This document shows, in pieces, positions 41,795 to 52,009 of a DNA stretch of 64,000 bases; position 1 is the first letter of the stretch, and the number at the start of each line of letters is the position of its first letter. Below the pieces are notes generated by a model. That model was not told the DNA's origin and ran no database searches. It saw nothing but the letters and a program-made list of their open reading frames with translations. Made by a program: the position numbers and the translations under genes. Origin of the DNA: Selaginella moellendorffii. Taxonomy: Eukaryota > Streptophyta > Lycopodiopsida > Selaginellales > Selaginellaceae. Location: positions 87,546 through 151,545 of the forward strand of contig NW_003314370.1 in the NCBI RefSeq assembly GCF_000143415.4. Reading direction: 5' to 3'.

Positions 41795-43167
41795 ATGATG
41801 GGCGTGGATTTTGATCTGCCAAAGGAGGTGCTGTCGGTGCTGCCGACGGACCCCTTCGAGCAGCTGGATTTGGCGAGGAGGATTACATCCATGGCTATCA
41901 CATTGAGAGTGGCCAAACTGGAGGCCGATGAGAAGAAGCTCATGCAAAAAGTGGCCGAGAGGGACAAAGTTATCTACGAATTGAAGGAGAGGCTCTCGGA
42001 GACCGAGCACAATTTGCAGGATGCTATGGGTCGATTGACAACGGCGTTGGATGAACAGGTCTGGATAGAATTGGATTGATCTCTTTCTTTTTTTCGCTGA
42101 TTGCTCTCAAACTCTCTCCAGACCAAACTTACGAATGAGAGAAACGTTCTTATGAGCACAGTGAAGAAACTGAATAGAGATGTTGCAAAGGTTTGATTTT
42201 TTTTTTTTCCTGTCTTCTCTTTCATCTCTCACGTTTGTGTTTTTGTTTCTTCTTTACTTTTATCTGGCAGCTGGAAGCATTCAAGCGAACTTTGATGCAG
42301 TCTCTACAAGAAGACGAGGACGGTGGTACGGTATGTGACTAGAAAAGCGATGCTCTTTTCACTCACGCACTATAAATTTTCTTTCCAATTCCCAGGAATC
42401 TGGAAATCGCGTCAAAGGTAGCTCGACACTGTTCTATTGCTTTGTGACACTGTTCCATTGTCTGCATTACAGATGCAGATACGTCCGGTTCCGGCCAAGA
42501 TGATATCCAAGATGGTAATCGTTTCGACTTTTCCTTAAACTGATATAACCGTAATCGATATAGCTCAAAGGAACCGCACACTCTCGCTCACTCCAACGCT
42601 TACGCCAAAGTTGTCTCCCATAGGTTCTCCAAAGGATCTATCAGCGTCGGTAACACCTTTGCAATTATCGGCTCCAGGCTCGCCTCGTCGACTGTCGGCA
42701 ATTGAACCGAGATTCGCATCTCTTCCAGCGAGCCATACTATAACTGCACCAAGCTCGCCTCCTATACCAGGTAAACTTAGAGTTTTGTATCGCTGCTAAG
42801 TTATCCATCGCATTTTTCCATCCAGGTCGGACTCCCAAGGTGGATGGGAAGGAATTTTTCCGGCAAGCAAGGTGAAGTCTAATGCAAAAGCTGTTCTTTT
42901 CTCACCGTTTTCTTTTTTATTTATGGAATCGCAGGAATCGTCTGTCCTACGAGCAATTCAGTGCCTTCCTCGCCAATATCAAGGAACTCAACGCACATCG
43001 CCAAACACGGGAGGTAAGAACAGAAGATTTGGAGGGCAAAAAACACTTGGAATTGGATTACTTTGCTCCAGGAAACGCTGAGGAAAGCCGGAGACATATT
43101 TGGAGCTGACAACAAGGATCTGTATCTTGCGTTTGAAGGCCTTTTGAGTCGGCATCTCCCATCCTAG
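41795..43167 (+). CDS. Coiled-coil protein of the At4g15545 family (9 exons)
   Basis: Exons 41795-42058, 42122-42190, 42271-42330, 42396-42417, 42473-42514, 42564-42770, 42826-42871, 42935-43013 and 43072-43167 total 294 residues. The N-terminal half is a coiled coil (LPTDPFEQLDLARRITSMAI, LEADEKKLMQKVAERDKVIYEL), then a Ser/Pro-rich linker, then the family's C-terminal box FFRQARNRLSYEQFSAFLAN and KAGDIFGADNKDLYLAFEGLL. Arabidopsis relatives have been described, as I recall, as NAI2-interacting proteins of ER-derived bodies; a role here is inference. Exon 4 is only 22 nt. Telo-box AACCCTAA lies at 41,609-41,616. Confidence 0.9.
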
Positions 43168-44508
43168 TGCCGCTGTTTTATAATTCATACGTCTGTGCAG
43201 CGTGGGTTTGATTTGGTCATTTATTTATTTATTTTTAAAAGAGAGAAAATTTGAGAATGAATTTATTAAATTCATACGTTTTGTTTAATCCATTCTGGAA
43301 CACTTCAGGTCCTTTTCCTTCCTGTGTGTGCTTTTCATTTCTAAAGCACTACCACCACCACCACATTTGCTTTTCACTTCACTTGCAATTCACTCCACGC
43401 TATTTTCAGGCCCACGAGTCTTTCCCAGAAAATAAATATTACGCTTTATAGCATGAACCATTTCCTCACCTGTGTACTACCAAAACAGCATATAAATATA
43501 GATAGATAGATAAATAAATAACATCCAGAATCAGAGAGAAAGGATTTCTGTCTGATCTACTTTGCTGAGGCATCACCATAAACTCCAGAATGCAAACATT
43601 TGATTTCCTCAGCCTTCTCCTCAAGATTTCACAACATAATTTGTAACATTATTTCACGCTTGCCCTTCCCAACATCCGAGTTTTTGGAATAGAACTTTTA
43701 GGGTTCTTCATTCCTGATTAAAAATAAAAAGAAACGTTTTGCAGCAGCCAGTTCAGACTGTGCCTGAACCCTCAGCTGTCAACTGTGTGCTGCGCGTGTG
43801 TGTGGACCCATGCTCACATGTGAACCAACGGACATTGAAACCGACCTCCCCTCCAACAATCGTGATTCACCTCTGATTACTATCAAGAAAGTCCAAGTTG
43901 CAATGCCCCGGCAGCTGCTTCTTCTTCTTCTTCCTTCCTAGTTTTTCTTCTTCCAAGGACGTAGACATGATGAATTCTTCCTGTAAAGGAGATCGATCGG
44001 TCGTTCGCATGGCTGCCTCACGAAAGAAAAAAGAAAGAGAGACTTTGGCTCTCCACACAGAATATTGGAGGACACACAGCTATAGTCTATCAACTGGCGA
44101 AAAGCTTGTAAAGCAGGAAAACAAAGCAAGCAACAAAAGCAAGTCACATCCATAGCTCCTTTTTTTCCTCATCTTTTTCTTGGACCAATTTGCACTGAAA
44201 GATGCAGCAGCAGCAGCAGCAGCAGCAGCCAGGAATTGATCTAAAGGATGCAGCATAGAAAAAGAATCCATGAAATAAATTATGATCTAAAGGTCCAGCC
44301 AAGGGACAAAACAAGTGGGGCTCTCTCTATATCTCTAGAATGACTCTTCTACATCCAATTCCTTCCTAGATAGCTTATAGGGGGATCAAAACACTCAAAT
44401 CAAAACCAATGAGCCGTGTGAAAGGTGGTGGTGCGTGTAGTGTGTGCTTCCCCAATGAAAGAAAAAAAAATCCAATCCCTCCAAATGATACGTAGACCCC
44501 CCTACGCT
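43168..44508. other. 1.3-kb intergenic region
   Basis: Between the coiled-coil gene and the convergent AGP gene. It has GATA-rich short repeats near 43,500, and a (GCA)n run at 44,204-44,230. Reading frames are short and biased; no gene or RNA was identified. Confidence 0.6.
44204..44230. repeat. (GCA)n trinucleotide repeat, about 9 units
   Basis: GCA/CAG repeated about nine times in non-coding sequence downstream of the AGP gene. Confidence 0.95.
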
Positions 44509-45234
44509 CTAGAATAGAAGCGCCGCCGCGAGGGAAGAGGCCACGAGAACGGACGCTGCGGATGCGACGATTGAGATTGCGGACGATGGAGATTGAGGAG
44601 CGAGGTCGGACGCGCCTGGAGCGCTAGCGGGGCTGGAACCGGTTGGAGGCGCAGGTGGGGAAGCTGCCGGTGAGGCGGTCGGGGTAACAACTGGAGTCGC
44701 AGCCGGGGGCGTCAGAACCGGGGTAGGCGCTGCCACAACTGGGGTCGGTGCAGCCGTGGGTGGGGTCAGCACAACTGGGGCGGGCGCCGCAGCCGGGGGC
44801 GGAGTGGCAACTGGAACTGGTGCCGGTGGTGGAGTCGCAACTGGGGGCGGTACCGTCGGTGGGGTCGCGGGCGCCACAACTGGAGGAGGGACGGACGGAG
44901 GAGGAGCCGCAACCGGGGCCGGTACGGTTGGTGGCGGTGGTACGGTCGCTGCTGGCCCTGCCGCGCTTCCAGAGGGAGCTCCCGCCGGAGTCGCCAGGAT
45001 GATGTTTAGTCCCTTGCCTGGATGAACTGCCACAAAGAACCAGAAGAACGAAAAGAATCTCAGTAAAGATCGACCAGAATCTCTGTTCTGTCGCTCGAAT
45101 CATCGCCCTCTGCTCTAGATCTAGATCAAACTAGCGCTAGGAAACTTACCCACGAACTCCTCCTCGCAAATGCAGGTGTGGATCAGCGCCAAAAGGGCCA
45201 GCGCCAAGAGCTGTGGTCTCCTCCCGAAAGCCAT
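44509..45234 (-). CDS. Classical arabinogalactan protein, GPI-anchor type (2 exons)
   Basis: Exon 1 (45234-45150) encodes the signal peptide MAFGRRPQLLALALLALIHTC. Exon 2 (45026-44509) encodes a 140-residue Pro/Ala/Thr/Val-rich backbone (APVAAPPPSVPPPVVAPATP, repeated AP, TP, VP and PPP) and a hydrophobic C-terminus (ISIVASAASVLVASSLAAALLF) after a Ser/Ala-rich site, the GPI-attachment arrangement; 200 residues in all. Hyp-rich AP/SP/TP dipeptides are arabinosylation/galactosylation sites. AGPs sit on the plasma membrane and in the wall. Without the first exon the gene would appear to lack a signal peptide. A short VHPGKGLNIIL segment after the signal is not typical of AGPs. Confidence 0.85.
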
Positions 45235-46326
45235 TGCAAGAAATCTAGAGAATGTAGGATCGATCTGGGCGAATGCGAGGCTGCCCACGAGACCCAATGC
45301 AAGATTCTACCGAGAGGGCGCGGTGGATTGCCGGATGGAGGGAGTGGAGTGGATTGCTGCTAGATCTGGGCGCGCGAGAGCGAGCGAGGACGCGCTAGGC
45401 TACGCGAGAGAGGAGGAATGAAGTGAGGGCAGTGGCATTTAAAGGAGAGGGATGAGAGACGTTTGCGCTGAGCTGAGCTGGGGGCAGGCTGTGGCAGTGC
45501 GCGATGCTTAAAACCCTCTCCCTCTCTCGCAAAAAAAAAAAGATCTTAACCCTTCACTGGAAAGGTAGCTGTTGCAAAGCGACAAATAGTTAAAACATGG
45601 CCACCGTCACGAGTGACGGGTGGAACGGCCTTGGGCCTCATCACGAGTGAGTGGCTCACGCCCAGAGCGTACGGAATTGACGCGCAACGGTCCTATTTTC
45701 CAGCGTTAAGGCTTTGATTATAGAAAAAATTCCTCTGGCCTCGTTTTGATGGGCGATGATCCAGACGTTCTTGAATGCTCTCCACGCAATTAAGATAGAT
45801 TACTAATTAATACTTTTTAATAATAGACTGGCTGTACTTGGGAAGAACTCTACAGTGCTTGTGAAAAGCCCCTGTGACCAGCAGTAACAAAATCTTTTCG
45901 TGTATATTTTTTTCTTGTTGGGTGATTGATTTCGCGGACGGTGGCAAATCATCTCATGGTTTTTGGCTTGTTTTGCAGTGCTTCTGGAAACAGGGAAGCA
46001 TTTGGTGGATCGTACGGCCGAGATCATTCTCCGTACGGAAGTGACGCGGTAGAAAGTCCAACGAGAATGCATTCTTATTCAGCGTTCACTAATTTGACCG
46101 CCTAATGTTTGCGACCGGATCTTTGTCAAGGCAACATCCCGCGTTTTCATTTCTATAGCTGCGTTTTCGTGACTGAGATGATCAGCATGCATGTGTGTAT
46201 AAAGCCCCGCTGCTTCCATAGTCCCGGCAGAGCAAAGTTCTTCGTGGATTTCTTCTTGCTTCATTCCACGACCAGGATTATCTCAATCCGTGATCGAAAT
46301 TCACCTTGCGTTTGAGAAAGGAAAGA
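45235..46326. other. Divergent promoter region between the AGP and a phytocyanin
   Basis: About 1.1 kb. GA/CT-rich leader sequence lies near the AGP start. On the right, CATGCATG (an RY-type element) at 46,185-46,194 and TATAAA at 46,198 precede the phytocyanin. No other gene was seen. Confidence 0.6.
46198..46203 (+). promoter_or_regulatory. TATA box of the first phytocyanin gene, preceded by an RY element
   Basis: TATAAA 129 bp before the ATG, preceded within 10 bases by CATGCATG, the RY motif recognised by B3-domain factors in plants. Confidence 0.55.
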
Positions 46327-47199
46327 ATGGCAGCAGCAAAGTGGATCGCAGTGGTGGCGCTGGCTCTAGTAGCAGCTTGTCAGCTCGCCATGGCAGTGGA
46401 TTATCAGGTCGCTGGAGCCGCCCCCGGCTGGAGCATCCAGAATGGCTACACGGAGTGGGCAGCTAGAAACCAGTTCCGGGTGGGAGACACGCTCAGTAAG
46501 TTCTTACATCGAAACTCTTTTTGTGTTTCTTGAGGTTTCCAAAAAATTGTGATCCTTCATTCCATCCTTGCCAAACTCTCTCATTTATCTTGCTCATGGT
46601 ACACAACCTTCTTCAAAGTATTACAATACTTCTCCACTGTTGCACCATCGTCTCCAAAGCTTCTTTAAACTCTTCTTACACATCTTGCATGCTTGGTCTC
46701 ATGATCAAACGCATCTTTCCTTGTTTTCTAGATCTTTTGCGACGGAAACTTCCGATAGCTTGGTCTTAGACATTGCATTGTCTCCAAACTCTACACCGCC
46801 ATGTATGTAACTTTTGACTGGGCTTTTGCAGCGTTTACTTACACGGGCAACCACAACGTGTTGGAAGTGAGCCGTGCCGCCTACGATAACTGCGACGCGT
46901 CCCAGCCCATCCAGTCCTACTTGACGCCCAGCCCCATCCAGGTCACCCTCACCACAAGTGGGGAGCACTGGTTCATCTGTGGAGTCCCCGGCCACTGCGA
47001 TGGAGGTATGAGGGTACCCATTAACGTTCTCGAGGCCACAAGCGGGGCACCAGGTGGGGCGCCCGCCGTTCCCAATCCCAGCACCCCAACCGGTGTTGCG
47101 TCTCCTCCGCCACCATCAAACTCCGCTGCTGGAAGTTCTCCAGTCCTCTCGGCCGGACTCGCTGCGGCTGCGGCTGGAGCCTTGGCGATTTTGTTGTAG
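46327..47199 (+). CDS. Phytocyanin / plantacyanin-like blue copper protein (2 exons)
   Basis: Exons 46327-46495 and 46832-47199 encode 178 residues. A signal peptide (KWIAVVALALVAACQLAMA) is followed by a cupredoxin domain. Type I copper ligands are visible: His in GNHNVLEV, then Cys, His and Met in FICGVPGHCDGGM. The pair YDNCD and GHCD can make the phytocyanin disulfide. A Pro/Ser-rich tail and hydrophobic end (LSAGLAAAAAGALAILL) suggest a GPI anchor. Phytocyanins are extracellular electron carriers or, in related ENODL members, structural wall proteins; with Met as axial ligand it should bind copper. The intron is 336 bp, long for this region. A related gene follows 600 bp downstream. Confidence 0.92.
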
Positions 47200-47806
47200 A
47201 TTTTGATTTAATCTTTTGGATTTTACCAATTTTTTATAAAAAAATTCTTCTGAGGTTTTATTGTTTTAAAGAAATAATATCGATCATGAAATACTATAGA
47301 AATATGCCACAAAAGTCTGATAAATCAAAGATGGCGCCCTGGAATATAGTTACATACTATACCTTCTGAAAGCAAACAAAAATGTTATAACTATTCATTG
47401 GTATTTGGAAGAACTTTGCTTATACCTTTTACTGAAAGGACAAAGCAAGCAAGCATCCGAATTGAAGAACACGAAGCTCCATCTGGTGGAAGCAACAGGA
47501 ACAATAGTCCTTTTTGGAAGTTTGAGCGTTTGCTCTCTGCTGCCCTGTGTAAAGTTTAAGGATCCAGCCGGCCATTTGCAACGCGCTTCCTCCGGCCCGT
47601 GTGCCATCCGGAGCCGTCGAGGAGGCCTCTCCGTTACTATAAAGACAAGCCCATTGCAAAGCATTTCCCAGGCAGCAAAAAGATCTTCCAGGTCTTCTCA
47701 GCAGCATCAAGAGTAGTCTAAAGATCTTTCAAAGTTTACCAGCAGCAAAAGAGAAGCTTCCTTGGCTCAATTCACGATTCAGGAAAAGTTTGTGATTTCT
47801 ATCCAG
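47200..47806. other. Intergenic region with TATA box of the second phytocyanin
   Basis: About 600 bases. TATAAA at 47,638-47,643 lies 169 bp before the next ATG. AG- and CAGCA-rich leader sequence follows. Nothing else was identified. Confidence 0.6.
47638..47643 (+). promoter_or_regulatory. TATA box of the second phytocyanin gene
   Basis: TATAAA in a GC-rich surround (GTTACTATAAAGACAAG), at a plausible distance for a leader of about 135 bases. Confidence 0.5.
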
Positions 47807-48364
47807 ATGGCTCAGGGAAGATGCATGGCCGTTCTCGTCGCTTTTGTGATCTTCGCAGCGGTGTGTGAGGCTCAAGATCACAGCACCCCATGGAACTTGT
47901 CTATGAAGAAGGAAGACTACAAAGCTTGGGCCGCGACGCAAACTTTCCTGACGGGACAAACTCTTCGTAAGCTCAATTCGAATCGATCAATTCACATGAT
48001 ATCGATATCTTACTTTTTTCTTGGAACTCTGTTTCTAGAGTTTAAATACGAGTCGGGACACAGTCTGCTGGCGCTTGCAACCCAGGAGGCGTACAACAAC
48101 TGCGATCTCAGCAATCCCGTCAAGACTTTCACAGAACCAAACCCGATCGTCACTCTCGGAGCTCCAGGCAAGAAGTTCTACGTTTGTGGAGTTGGGAACC
48201 ACTGCAACGCGGGAATGAAAGTTATCATCAACGTTGTCTCCAGCGCCGATGCTGCCGCTCCTCCCGCGGAACCTCCACAGAAAGGAGCGGCGGGCAATCT
48301 CGTCTCCTCCAGCGCCTTCGTCGTGGCCCTTGGAGCTGTGGCCGCCGCCGCCGCGGTGCTCTAG
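47807..48364 (+). CDS. Phytocyanin-like blue copper protein (2 exons)
   Basis: Exons 47807-47966 and 48039-48364 encode 161 residues. The ATG at 47,807 gives the signal peptide MAQGRCMAVLVAFVIFAAVCEA. The cupredoxin domain keeps His (SGHSLLAL), Cys and His (YVCGVGNHC) and Met (NAGM). The intron falls at the same domain position as in the gene upstream, after GDTL/GQTL, so the two share ancestry, but sequence divergence is large. A short Pro-rich linker and an Ala/Val-rich end (FVVALGAVAAAAAVL) suggest GPI anchoring. Part of a local cluster of cell-surface proteins. Confidence 0.92.
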   Translation: MAQGRCMAVLVAFVIFAAVCEAQDHSTPWNLSMKKEDYKAWAATQTFLTGQTLRKLNSNRSIHMISISYFFLGTLFLEFKYESGHSLLALATQEAYNNCDLSNPVKTFTEPNPIVTLGAPGKKFYVCGVGNHCNAGMKVIINVVSSADAAAPPAEPPQKGAAGNLVSSSAFVVALGAVAAAAAVL

Positions 48365-48551
48365 ATCCTCCAATTCTTCGGATTTTAAAAGTACGTATTT
48401 TTTGGTGTTCAAGATTGGTATTGAGATGTTGAGCTCCAGAGCATTGTTTCTCAATTAAATTCAGTTTTTTTGTTCTCTCTCTTGTTCTCAAAAATTATCG
48501 ATCCTGCATTGCAGAATTCTGTAGATATAGCCATCAAAAGCAACAACAATT

Positions 48552-48574
48552 CACACACACACACACACACACAC
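48552..48574. repeat. (CA)n microsatellite
   Basis: About 11 CA units immediately before the duplicated leader segment of the PPR gene. Confidence 0.95.
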
Positions 48575-48581
48575 AGAGACA

Positions 48582-48690
48582 GATCCTCAACAAAAATCAT
48601 AAAGAAAATTCTCTTCAACAGGGAGTTTTAGGGTTCTGGATCCTCAACAAAAATCACTTTTCTTCTCTTCAACAGGGAGTTTTAGGGTTT
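48582..48690 (+). repeat. Tandem duplication in the PPR 5' leader carrying a telo-box in each copy
   Basis: Copy 1 (about 48,582-48,637) and copy 2 (about 48,638-48,690) share GATCCTCAACAAAAATCA at the left and TCTTCAACAGGGAGTTTTAG at the right. Each ends in TTTTAGGGTT. The second copy stops 12 bases before the ATG at 48,703, so the duplication doubled the telo-box next to the start. Confidence 0.85.
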
Positions 48691-48702
48691 TTGGCAAATG
48701 GA

Positions 48703-50409
48703 ATGCCGGTATCATCAATCCGGCACCAAAATCTCTCCTCGATCGAGGAAGTGGTGCGGCGGCTGGAGGAGGAACCCACTGCCGCCGGCGACGACGCATA
48801 CCGATTCGCGCAGCTGCTGCGCCTGTGCGGCCGATCCAAATCTCTAGCTCATGGCAGCCGCGTCCACGCCCAGATCCTTCTCCGCTCGTGCGGCCGCTGC
48901 TCCACATTCCTCGCCAATCTCGTCGTCCAGATGTATGGGCGCTGCGGCGAGCTCTCCCGCGCGCGCGAGGCATTCGACGCGATCGAAGAGCCCAATCTCT
49001 TCTCGTGGGCGATCCTCATGGCGGCCTACGTGCTCAATGGCCGCGACCGCGCGGCGCTGCGATTGTTTCGCGCGATGGACCAGCAAGGGATCCCGGCCGA
49101 GAGCGCGACGCTCGTGAGCGCCATAGGCGCAATCGCGGGGATCGGCGATCTGGCTCTGGCCAGGGCAATCGAGGTGCGCGTCCGGGGAACTGTCCTCGAC
49201 AGGACCATCGTGGCGGGCGGCGCACGATCGGACGTGATCGTGGAGACTGCGATGATCAACATGTTTAGCAAGTGTGGGGCAGTGATCGAGGCGCTCGCAG
49301 TGTTTGATCGGATCCAGGATCGCAATCTGGTATCGTGGAACGCGATGATCGCAGCATTTGCCCAGAACGGGCATCGCAGGGAGGCAATGGAGCTCTACCG
49401 GAGAATGGAGGAGGAAGGGATCCGGGCCGATGAGAGCACTTATCCGAGTGTTCTTGGGGCGTGCCAGAGCTTGGCGGAGGGGCGATTGATTCACGCCAGG
49501 ATTTGCAGCGCGGGGCTGGAGCTGGATGTCGTGGTGGGATCGGCGCTGGTGAGCATGCATGGGCGATTCGGCGCGCTGGAAGCCGCGCGGGATGTGTTTG
49601 ATCGAATGGAGCACAAGAACGTAATCACCTGGTGCGCGATGATCTCTGCGTATGCGCAGAATGGGCATCCCAGGCAAGCGCTGGATTGCTTCGCGAGGAT
49701 GGGCAAGATCAAGCCCAACTCGGTGACGTTCTTGGCGGTTCTTGAGGCCTGCTCGCTTCTGGGCGATCTGGAAATCGGGAGAGGGGTTCACGGGCAGATC
49801 GTGGAGGCTGGATTCGATGGCGAAGAGAATGTGAGCAATGCGCTCATCAACATGTATGGGAAGTGTGGGAGCTGGAGCGATGCGAGAGTGGTGTTTGATG
49901 CCGCCAGAAGGTCTTCTCTCCGGAGGAACACGGTGGTGTCTTGGAATTCGATGATAGAGGCTTATGCCCAGCTTGGGCATGCCAATGAGGCAGTGGAGGT
50001 ATTCCAGGAGATGCGCTTGGATGGAACCAAGCCGGATCAAGTGACGTTCCTGGAGATGATGTTTGCTTGCAGCCATGCCGGATTGGTGGAGCAAGGGATC
50101 TTTTGCTTCTTGTCCATGGTTAGAGACGAGAGGTTGACACCGAGTGGTGATCACTGGAGGAGTTTGGTGGATCTTTTGGGAAGAGCTGGATGGATTCGAG
50201 GGGCGGAACAAGTGGTGAAGGATATGGCTGGCAGTGCTGATCCTGTGGCTTGGACTACATTAATTGGTTCTTGTATGATTCATGGCAGAACAGATCACGG
50301 GGTTTGTATTGCAGAGGGTGTTTTGGCAGGGGGTAATAAGGCTCATGTTGGAGCTCCGTATGCTTTAATATCCAACATATATTCTTCCAAAACTCCAAGA
50401 CTATCTTGA
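48703..50409 (+). CDS. PLS-class PPR protein ending within the E1 motif (568 aa, intronless)
   Basis: The first ATG is at 48,703; an in-frame codon 12 bases upstream is TTG. About 14 PPR motifs of P, L and S types are visible, for example NLVSWNAMIAAFAQNGHRRE and KPNSVTFLAVLEACSLLGD. The array is followed by DPVAWTTLIGSCMIHGRTDH and PYALISNIYSSKTPRLS, where the protein ends. In intact PLS-E/DYW proteins this asparagine-x-tyrosine is followed by the rest of E1, E2 and often a DYW deaminase. The last five residues (KTPRL region) and everything after 50,410 are AT-rich, unlike the GC-rich gene. I read this as a truncated editing-factor-like protein, possibly still an RNA binder. Leader duplication and telo-boxes lie upstream. 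Confidence 0.88.
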   Translation: MPVSSIRHQNLSSIEEVVRRLEEEPTAAGDDAYRFAQLLRLCGRSKSLAHGSRVHAQILLRSCGRCSTFLANLVVQMYGRCGELSRAREAFDAIEEPNLFSWAILMAAYVLNGRDRAALRLFRAMDQQGIPAESATLVSAIGAIAGIGDLALARAIEVRVRGTVLDRTIVAGGARSDVIVETAMINMFSKCGAVIEALAVFDRIQDRNLVSWNAMIAAFAQNGHRREAMELYRRMEEEGIRADESTYPSVLGACQSLAEGRLIHARICSAGLELDVVVGSALVSMHGRFGALEAARDVFDRMEHKNVITWCAMISAYAQNGHPRQALDCFARMGKIKPNSVTFLAVLEACSLLGDLEIGRGVHGQIVEAGFDGEENVSNALINMYGKCGSWSDARVVFDAARRSSLRRNTVVSWNSMIEAYAQLGHANEAVEVFQEMRLDGTKPDQVTFLEMMFACSHAGLVEQGIFCFLSMVRDERLTPSGDHWRSLVDLLGRAGWIRGAEQVVKDMAGSADPVAWTTLIGSCMIHGRTDHGVCIAEGVLAGGNKAHVGAPYALISNIYSSKTPRLS

Positions 50410-52009
50410 GTAGGTTTGTTTAAGTAAGAAAATTAATGTTAAACAGTAATTATGAACTTCTAGATTAGAGAATATACTAAATATCTTAGGTATATTCTTT
50501 ACCTCCTATAGGTTTTAAGAATGGGTGTGTTTATAATAAAAGGTAAAACTAAATGCTATGCTTATTATAAATACTATACTTCTAAAACTTTTAGCAGGTA
50601 AGTAGCATGCTCTTAAGAACATTCACTTTAATGGTTAGATAATTTAGCTGGCAAGTTGGAGTAAATATTATAAGGACGAATATAAACAAATAAATGAAAT
50701 ATAGTCAATTACTGAGATTAACAAAGAGCTGTGAGATGGGACTATATACCACTACCCACTAACTCTCTATAGTTGGCTTTTAATAAAATTTTATCCATGG
50801 TTTTGATTTTAGATGTATAAGTAATTATATTGCTTCGCAGCAATCCTGGTTTTCTGTATAAATGTTTTTAGATAATGTACATTAAAATATATGAAATATA
50901 ATACAATATCGAAAAGGCATTAAGAAATGCTAAATTAAGTGAAGCTTTGACAGCCCATGGAATGTCTGCTTACAAGAGCTTTGCTTCTACATGGCAGCCA
51001 AGTACTTTACACAATGTGTTGAAACTCTGTGACATACCTAAAGTCTACACCATCTTCCCACTTTTGAAGCAATCTATGCTATCTCACTCTCCCAGTAGCA
51101 ATTCAATTAGCTATGGTAGTTAGAAAGAGATCCAAGAAGAATAATGCTATAAAGTGTAAATGCTTAGTCCAACACAGAAATCTCATATACTCTCTTAAAA
51201 TTGTTATTAATCTTTGTGAACTTACCTAAGAAGCAATGTTAAATAAAGAATGTTAAAACTAGAGTGCTTAAGTTGGTTGCCACCCTGTGGCAGTAGGTAG
51301 GGGGTGAGCATAGCAAGCCATCCAAGCACACAGCCTTAACTCCATCATTTAGAAGATCCTAGTAGCAATTGTTTGAATTTCATCCCATCCTCATAACTGA
51401 TAAGAACTCCTAATCCACGAAAGAGAAAAGGGAGAAAGGCTTTCCCTTACAAGTGGCTGAAGAACTTAGGCTGTGCCATGAAATTAAGAATTTTAAAACC
51501 AGATTAAATAGGAGAGCTTTAAGGCTTGTCTTTTGCCACTATACCGCAAATAAGCTAGTAGCCTTATAGCTGATCATAACTCTTTCTTTCCCTCACAAAT
51601 GGCTGTCAAAAGAATCTCTTGCTGTGTATGTGGCAAGCCTTCTCAACCTCTCCAGAAAGTCCCCTAGCTCAGAAACTGATTGATCTGTATGATGAAAGCC
51701 CCTGCAAGTTAAAAGCTGAGAACAAAGCCTAGAACTAAGACTTTTGTCTTTCTTGGGGTGGCAAATATTATGGAGGGAGATAGAATTTTTGAATTCATAG
51801 AACTGTGGATCTTGTTTTCCTGTAAAAGATAAAATCAATCTTAGCCATTGCTTACGATATCACTTGGGCAAACCACAACTATGTAAGAGGACTGGTGAAC
51901 CTGTTCCCAGAAGATATAATGCTATTGGATTGTTGTCTCACATTTCAAAATAGACAACATAGATACCTTGCAGATGAGAGTCAAAGAAACAACCAGCATA
52001 AACCAAGTT
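50410..52009. other. AT-rich block between two truncated, convergent PPR genes
   Basis: 1.6 kb, clearly more AT-rich than the coding sequence on either side. No gene, long inverted repeat or LTR pair could be recognised by eye. The left boundary coincides with the truncated end of one PPR protein, and AT-rich sequence also reaches into the last 120 bases of the PPR gene on the right. It could be a decayed transposon or old 3' flank. Confidence 0.55.

Larger units (their letters stand above)
48365..48702. other. Leader region of the second PPR gene with CA repeat
   Basis: Contains the (CA)n tract and the duplicated leader block listed separately. Nothing else was seen. Confidence 0.6.

Noticed and set aside
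48844-50211. 455-residue minus-strand frame
   Set aside because: Antisense to the PPR gene; composition (His, Arg, Pro) is a mirror of PPR codons and no motif is seen.
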